Source of the DNA: Sporodiniella umbellata
Taxonomy: Eukaryota > Mucoromycota > Mucoromycetes > Mucorales > Rhizopodaceae
Assembly: GCA_025677835.1 (NCBI GenBank)
Contig: JAIXMR010000008.1
Location: 62,001 to 126,000 of the forward strand
Direction: 5' to 3'
DNA length: 64,000 nucleotides
This document shows, piece by piece, positions 58,431 through 64,000 of this stretch. How positions within the stretch are numbered: position 1 is the stretch's first letter; each line of letters starts with the position of its first letter. A program made the translations under genes and the position numbers. The notes beneath the pieces were generated by a model. The model did no database searches, was not told the DNA's origin, and was given only the letters and a program-made list of their open reading frames with translations.

Positions 58431-60245
58431 ATGTTACGAAGGTGCCTACTTCAGGTCCTTCATAAGCGCCACTCTGTTTTACTGAGACCTACTAAGCTAA
58501 AAAGTAGAGAATATGTAACAAGCTATGCAGCTGCGACCATACCACGAAGATTACCTGTTCTAGCGGAGCAAGCCAGTTTGTTTCTTTTGTTATTCAAGAT
58601 TGCAAAAGTAACAGTTATTTTTTTCTAGACAACACTCCAACTCGATCCGCTAATCACGAAGCATCTGACAAAAGGTATTGACAGCCATGTATATAAAACT
58701 TTTGTTTTTCTAAAATGCCTATTTTTTTTTTAGGGCAACAGAGATAAAGGATGCAAAGTTAATTTTTAATCAAGCTTGGAGAAATATCGAGGATCACTAT
58801 GGGAGAGAGAACATACATTTACCTAGAGAGTTTATTTTTTTAATGGGAGCTCCTGGGTAAACTTAATAATAGCTTCTAATTTGCTAAACACTTTTACTTG
58901 GACTCATACGCATATTATGTAGGTCAGGAAAAGGAACTCATACGCCCTCTATATTACGAGCACGTGGAATAACAAACCCTCCAATTTCAGTCTCCCAATT
59001 GCTCCAAACACCCGAGTGCAAAGTTTTGATCAATCAAGGGCAAATGATATCCGACAGATATGTGATTGAGCTTATTCTTCATGCTATGTTAGATTGCGAC
59101 CCCACAGTGGGTGTGTTAGTCGATGGATTTCCTCGCACAGATATTCAAGTCGAGGCCCTCAAATTGCTATATGATAAAATGACTGAGCTCCGACGCGAAT
59201 ACTGGAATACGGATAGAGTAGACCAATTTCCGTAAGTCAATATAAAACCCTGATAAAAAAAAAACATCCAACTGTTTTCTTATAGACGACCTGTGTTTCG
59301 TATTTGTGTACTTTATGTTGACGAAGAAATTTCAGTTCAAAGACAGTTAGCAAGAGGAAAAATGATACGCAATCACAATGCTGAAGTTCGAAATACCGGA
59401 CAAGGCCTACAGTGGGAAGAGAGAGTTACTGATAATGATGAAAGTGTAAGAAAAAAAAGCTTTGTGTGCTCTCTGGTATTCAAACTTATACTTGTGTAGC
59501 TAATTCGTGAGCGATACTCAATATTCAAAGCTCACTATGGCTCCTTGTTGAAAATGTCAAAAATGTTTCCATTTCGTAAGGAAAATTACAACTAGCTTGT
59601 GAATTGGGACTAATGAATATTATAGATTTGGTCAATGCAACAGGATCTATTAAAGAGGTGCTTGAAATTATTCTCAAGGAGTTTGAATACCAATCTTCTT
59701 TGGAATTGGATTCTGCCACCTATGATGCTATTTCGCATATTCCATTGGCAGCTCAGATTGGAGTACATGCACGACAGGTATTATGGCTTGATCTGCTGTA
59801 ATGTTTTTTTTTGTAACATAGTTGTACATAGGATCTTATAAGTCGGTTAGAACACTATGAGCAGACCGAGCCTCAAAATGTGCAGAAAGCTATCAAATTC
59901 ATTGACGAACATGTTATCCCTCAAGTCAACAGACATTCTATTAGCGGTCATGCTAACATAAGAACGTAAGAATTGTTTTTGCTCAGTATCACTGAAAAAG
60001 AATAACTCACTTTTTTTTTTAATAGCAATGACCCAATGTTGGGAGATAATCATTTTGCCAGCATAGTCATGGATGTGCTTTCGGAAAGAGGCTATCACGT
60101 TTCACTCGATCGTCGAGCCCATCATGTTCCTGTTCGTTTCGACTTGAAAACAGGAAAAATAGAACTGGAAACAAATCATATTTATTTATTAAGTGTTGAG
60201 TATCCCAAGCATTATATTCGACCTTTAGAGCAAAAATTCAAATAG
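58431..60245 (+). CDS. Adenylate-kinase-like protein with unassigned C-terminal region, probably mitochondrial
   Basis: Nine exons: 58431-58575, 58629-58674, 58734-58856, 58923-59231, 59286-59445, 59500-59575, 59626-59777, 59832-59965 and 60026-60245, giving 454 residues. A basic N-terminus ('MLRRCLLQVLHKRHSVLLRP') looks like a mitochondrial presequence. The P-loop 'FLMGAPGSGKGTHTP' is rebuilt across an intron, and the NMP-site block 'GVLVDGFPRTDIQVEALKLL' is intact. The lid region is diverged: 'WEERVTDNDESLIRERYSIF'. After the kinase core comes about 130 residues ('HYEQTEPQNVQKAIKFIDEH' to 'HYIRPLEQKFK') that I cannot assign. It transfers phosphate between ATP and a nucleoside monophosphate. 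The first intron's donor is GTTTGT. Confidence 0.88.
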
Positions 60246-60542
60246 AGAATATATACATATATTTTCTTTTCCTCATCCCCCTCTTTTTTTTTTTTTTTTT
60301 TTTTTTGACGTGTGGATCCATTGGCTAAAGGCGTACAGACAGTTCAATTTTTATACAAACTGCTATGTATGTTTCTTTTCATAAACGTAGTACCCTTTTT
60401 TTTTTTTTTTGGTATATGTATATATATATATTAAAAAAAATATTTTCTTACAATGAATGATTTGATAGCACTCTTTGACGAAGCTCGTCGGTATGTACAC
60501 GTTTATTTTTTTATATTGATATAGAGGCATTTTTTCTAGGGC
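60246..60542. other. Convergent intergenic region
   Basis: 3' UTR space between the kinase-like gene (+) and INTS3 (-), with T-runs at about 60284-60306 and 60399-60410. A short frame starting at 60453 is probably chance (see rejected items). Confidence 0.5.
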
Positions 60543-63500
60543 TTATTCTTCATCAGAGTCTAAAAAGATGGGCCGTTTTTTTCTACGCGATTCTAAAGTG
60601 AAAAACAGTTTAGTAAGAGTAGATTTGAGTATAACGGCAAACGTACCTTGAACCCATTCTTTGGGACATGAAACTCCAGTCAGCCCACCCAATTTTGCGA
60701 GGCTCGCCAATAACTTTTTATTGGTTTTGAAAGACTCTGTATGTTGTTCATTAGTTAAGAAACATCTACTTTTGTGTTTATATTATTTTTTACCAGGCAT
60801 CAAATTAGTATTCCAACAAGTTACAAATATATGTACAAGTGGCTCAGAACCTATGGGCCTTGTTTCCTCATTTTCTATTTGATCTATGATTCCACTAACA
60901 GCTTCATATAAAACTGTTTCGAATATGTTGTCTAGCCTGGTAGACCAAATTTTTAAAATTGCAACTAGCGTTTTTACTTGAGGACAGTCCGCTTTAGCCC
61001 CTTCTGGGACAATTAATATTATGTTGTTTAACAGTGTAGGCGTAGGTTTGACGGAGGTAACTAAAGTCAGAAGGTATGGGGCTATTTCGCTTGTAACTGT
61101 TTCAAATTAAGCAAACGAGATACAATTAGTATGCCGCTATATATACGGCATTGACATACATTTTGTTTTTAGAAGGTACACCACTTCAGTCTGGGAAAAA
61201 AGCTTTTCTACTGCTTCTACTCTTCCTTGTATCTCTGCTGTCAATAGTTGCCAAAAATACACTGCCTCATTAGATGGTAATTCAAAGGAAGTCTTGATAA
61301 ATAAAGGCTCTATAGGCTCTCCAAATAGACGAATGGATCCAGTGTACAGGTCGCAGAGTATCTGACCAAGCTGACAAAGTTATCAGTTAGTTTTCTCTTA
61401 GAAAAAAAAAATTAAGTATTACTTTATCAGGTAGAGTCATAACAAGAGTAAGTTTTAGAATGCCCAAATTTCCTACTAGTGTGTCTGGAAAGTAACGGTA
61501 AAGTTGAGGTATAAGGTTATTGAAGTCAACCACACTCTGCTCAGCAAGCGACTAGAAGAAAGCATTAAGCAAAACAATTTTCTATGTATTTCATACTTGT
61601 TTACTTGTAAATCATTTAACAAATATTCAGCAAGATACTCAGTATTGCCTTGTGTTTTTTCTTTTGCGTGTATGTTTTGAATATATGCTTGATAGCGAGA
61701 GACCGCAAGAGGAAACTGTGACTCCATATTCTGAGGGTGATGTTCTAATTGTCTAGTGAAAACTTTTAGTAGGTTGCTTCAAGCAAAAGCTAGACAATAC
61801 TACCTGGCAATGAATGACCACCATCGCATACCAACCAGGTGCTTTCTACCCTTTTTTTTGGAGTTTTGAGCAATACAGCTAAGTAGCTTGATTAGTTTTT
61901 CGCTCTCAGTCTCTTTTTCGATCCAGCCCCAGATAGTGGCCATGATCAAATCAAAAACATCCTTGGATAAGTCAGACATAATGTCTTCTTCTGATAGAGT
62001 GTGATTGGATTCTTCTCCACTCTGAATGAATGGATACCGATTCAAATAAATCATATTACGAATATGCGATCCAATTGTCAGCTCAAGCACCTCTGCAGGA
62101 ATGGCCTATATAAAAGTCAGTATCCCTTCTTTCAACACCGAAACATACCATTTTCAAGAAAACAGCAAGGATGTCTCTTACACTCCGTTTAGTAATGAGT
62201 AAATGGCTAGAATAGTTATCTTTATCTCGGTTTTTTTGAGCTGCAACAAGTGCAATCGAGGCTTCTTTGAACTTTTTTAAAGAATCCCCAAAAATCCAAT
62301 AGGATTGATTTGACTGCAGGCCTTCTTCTTCCCTTACAATTTCTAACTCATCATCATCACTTTCAATAGCATCTTCCATACGTTGTATATCGGTGGTTGT
62401 CTCTTCAGGCTGTTCGTTTTTTGAAATGCCGGTGTCTGGTATTGAAGAAGGCTTTGGAACACTGTCGTTACTAGACGGTTCTGCTGAGGGAATACTTGGA
62501 GCATCTGGCATTGTATTGTCTTCGTCTTCTATTTCTCCTTTTTCCAGTGAGTTCTTTGCGTTGCTTTTATTTTCTGATTCTCCATATAAAAACTCATCAA
62601 CATCTATATCGTTATCCATTGAAGGCTTTCTAGTTGGTTTCTCCTCCTCCTGTTTAATTTTAGTAGGTTTAATTTCAGATGGCGTATTCACAGGCTGTAG
62701 TGTAACGGACTTAGGCATAGAAGGTACGGGCATAGGAGGTAGAGAAGGATCGTCTTTCAGAAATTCAGAAAATAAAAACTGCATGTATTCTCTTGTAGCT
62801 GTGTCTAGAGACGGGCATTTGTACAAGGGCATTAGGCTCCTATAAATTGAAAGAGGTAAATCGAACATGTTTTGCATGTATAGAGTGGGGATTCTGATAA
62901 GAAAAAAAGAGTATTTGCCTAATAACGCCTTTTGAAAGCATGGCCTTCATTCCAATAGACACACACTTCAGGAAGTGATCCTTCATTGGGGGGAAATATT
63001 CCTCCACTGTGATTTTTAAAAACTCCATTAAAACTCCAGTAATGTAAGGATATCGCTCAGCCGATCTTTCCATCAGTAGCATTGTAGGCTCTATAAACAT
63101 GATATTGTCGGTTGGTGTAAAAAAAAGCCAATCATAAATAAGAGCGAGCTTGATACTGGCTGCTACTGTGCTACTCTATTATAATTGATAAGAGCCTAGT
63201 TTCAAAACTGAAGCAATACCTTAACAGATCTTATCATACTTCCAATCACAACATATCTAGGTACAATTTCGCTTTGTAAAATCTGGTTTGATGGATACCA
63301 CCCTGCCACTAAGTATCGAACAACATCAACATAGTGTGGTTCCATTTCGGGTGTATTTAGAAACCTTTGAATAAACCAGTTCAAATTTCGCTGATACATG
63401 CTGATTTTGAGCTTAAATAAAAGTGAGTCTACATGTGTTGCATTTTTCTGTTCCTAAGCGTTTACATTTTGAACAATAAAAAGCAATTTGTGTTCCATAT

Positions 63501-64000
63501 CAGGCGTTAGTCGACATCTTAGAAATTCTTTAGGTGTAGGCTGCAATAATAACATATCGAGACCTATGAATTATTAAGTACATTTCCTTCTTTACATTTC
63601 TCTATTGTTCTTGAATAAAAAAAGATGTTAACCTTTGAATCTTGGCGATAGCTTTTGTGGTTGTTTAGTGAGGTCCTCCCAAATTTGCGAGAATTCTGGA
63701 ATATTTTTCAAATCGCGCAAAACTCTGGCCAAGTCTCTTCCTATCGGTACACAAACCATCCACTATAGTGATGAGGTTGGTAAGTATTAACACATTGAAT
63801 TTTTTCGTTCTTCCTTAAAAGAAAACATGTACCTTCTCTCTTAGCAAATTTGCTGTAAATCGAATTTCACGATGCTGTAATTGCTGCATAAGCTTGTGGT
63901 CGGGTATTGTTCGTAAGTAAGTATAAACGAACGTGGCAACAACTCTGGGATTCATGTCAAGCCAAGGTTTGTGCAGTTCACATAACTTTAAAAGTTGGTC
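60543..64000 (-). CDS. INTS3: Integrator complex subunit 3 (5' partial)
   Basis: At least 13 exons, cut by the right edge: >64000-63833, 63762-63633, 63563-63466, 63411-63220, 63175-62919, 62839-62149, 62105-61804, 61752-61605, 61551-61423, 61370-61160, 61096-60794, 60736-60647 and 60592-60543. INTS3 blocks are clear: 'HREIRFTANLLREK', 'PIGRDLARVLRDLKNIPEF', 'LTPDMEHKLLFIVQN', 'VVRYLVAGWYPSNQILQSEI', 'ASIKLALIYDWLFFTP', and 'IEPTMLLMERSAERYPYITG'. An acidic, Ser-rich central linker and a basic end ('SRRKKRPIFLDSDEE') also match. INTS3 belongs to the Integrator RNA-cleavage complex and to the SOSS single-strand-DNA-binding complex. The intron at 62840-62918 has a GC donor and AG acceptor. The upstream exons lie outside the window. 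Confidence 0.9.

Noticed and set aside
60453..60650. Plus-strand frame starting MNDLIALFDEARR with a donor-like site
   Set aside because: Its continuation runs antisense through the last INTS3 exons, which are well supported; no further exons can be joined.
1..64000. tRNA, rRNA, CRISPR, LTR retrotransposon or phage features
   Set aside because: No B-box-like tRNA arms, direct-repeat arrays, long terminal repeats or reverse-transcriptase motifs were found on either strand by reading.

Overview
The window is nuclear DNA of a filamentous fungus, most probably an early-diverging one (Mucoromycota, Mucorales-like). The evidence is AT-rich DNA with long A/T homopolymers, many short GT-AG introns (about 35-140 nt), and fungal families (Vac7, Kex1, Sfm1, Spo14-type PLD). 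It also has genes that S. cerevisiae and most Dikarya lack: an ER-resident Hsp90 with a C-terminal HDEL and the Integrator subunit INTS3. I could not fix the species. All exon boundaries below come from joining frames by eye at GT/AG (once GC/AG) sites and checking the phase.

Layout. 0-10 kb: the 3' part of a VPS9-domain Rab5 GEF (+), a small mitochondrial ribosomal protein mL41 (+), two long gene-poor stretches, and an intact IS630/Tc1-like transposase ORF (-) whose catalytic triad looks destroyed. 10-16.4 kb: a dense minus-strand run of a Vac7-like vacuolar protein, an M50B-like membrane metallopeptidase, endoplasmin (GRP94) and an unknown helical 116-residue protein. 16.4-19.6 kb: gene-free, with G-runs and a cluster of perfect hairpins. 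19.6-22.4 kb: an Sfm1-like SPOUT arginine methyltransferase (+) and a Ran1-like protein kinase (+). 22.4-27.4 kb: phospholipase D with PX, PH and two HKD motifs (-), then an ArfGAP (-). 28.5-35.2 kb: peroxisomal alpha-methylacyl-CoA racemase, argininosuccinate lyase, an F-box protein and a secreted aspartic protease (all +). 35.5-46.6 kb: a hormone-sensitive-lipase-type esterase (-), leukotriene-A4-hydrolase-type aminopeptidase (+), a transposase relic, a small unknown gene (+) and the Kex1 carboxypeptidase (-). 50-55 kb: a RhoGAP (+), mitochondrial bL32m (-) and eIF2B delta (+). 55-64 kb: a Gfo/Idh/MocA oxidoreductase (-), an adenylate-kinase-like protein with an unassigned C-terminal region (+) and INTS3 (-, running off the right edge).

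The genes are mostly unrelated housekeeping loci, as is usual in a fungal genome. Membrane traffic and phosphoinositide functions recur (VPS9 GEF, Vac7, PLD, ArfGAP, Kex1, GRP94), but there is no sign of co-regulation beyond adjacency. No tRNA, rRNA, CRISPR array, LTR element or biosynthetic cluster was seen. The best leads for novelty are the inactive but intact transposase, the hairpin cluster near 17.5 kb, fungal INTS3 with a GC-AG intron, the adenylate kinase extension and the unassigned small proteins.
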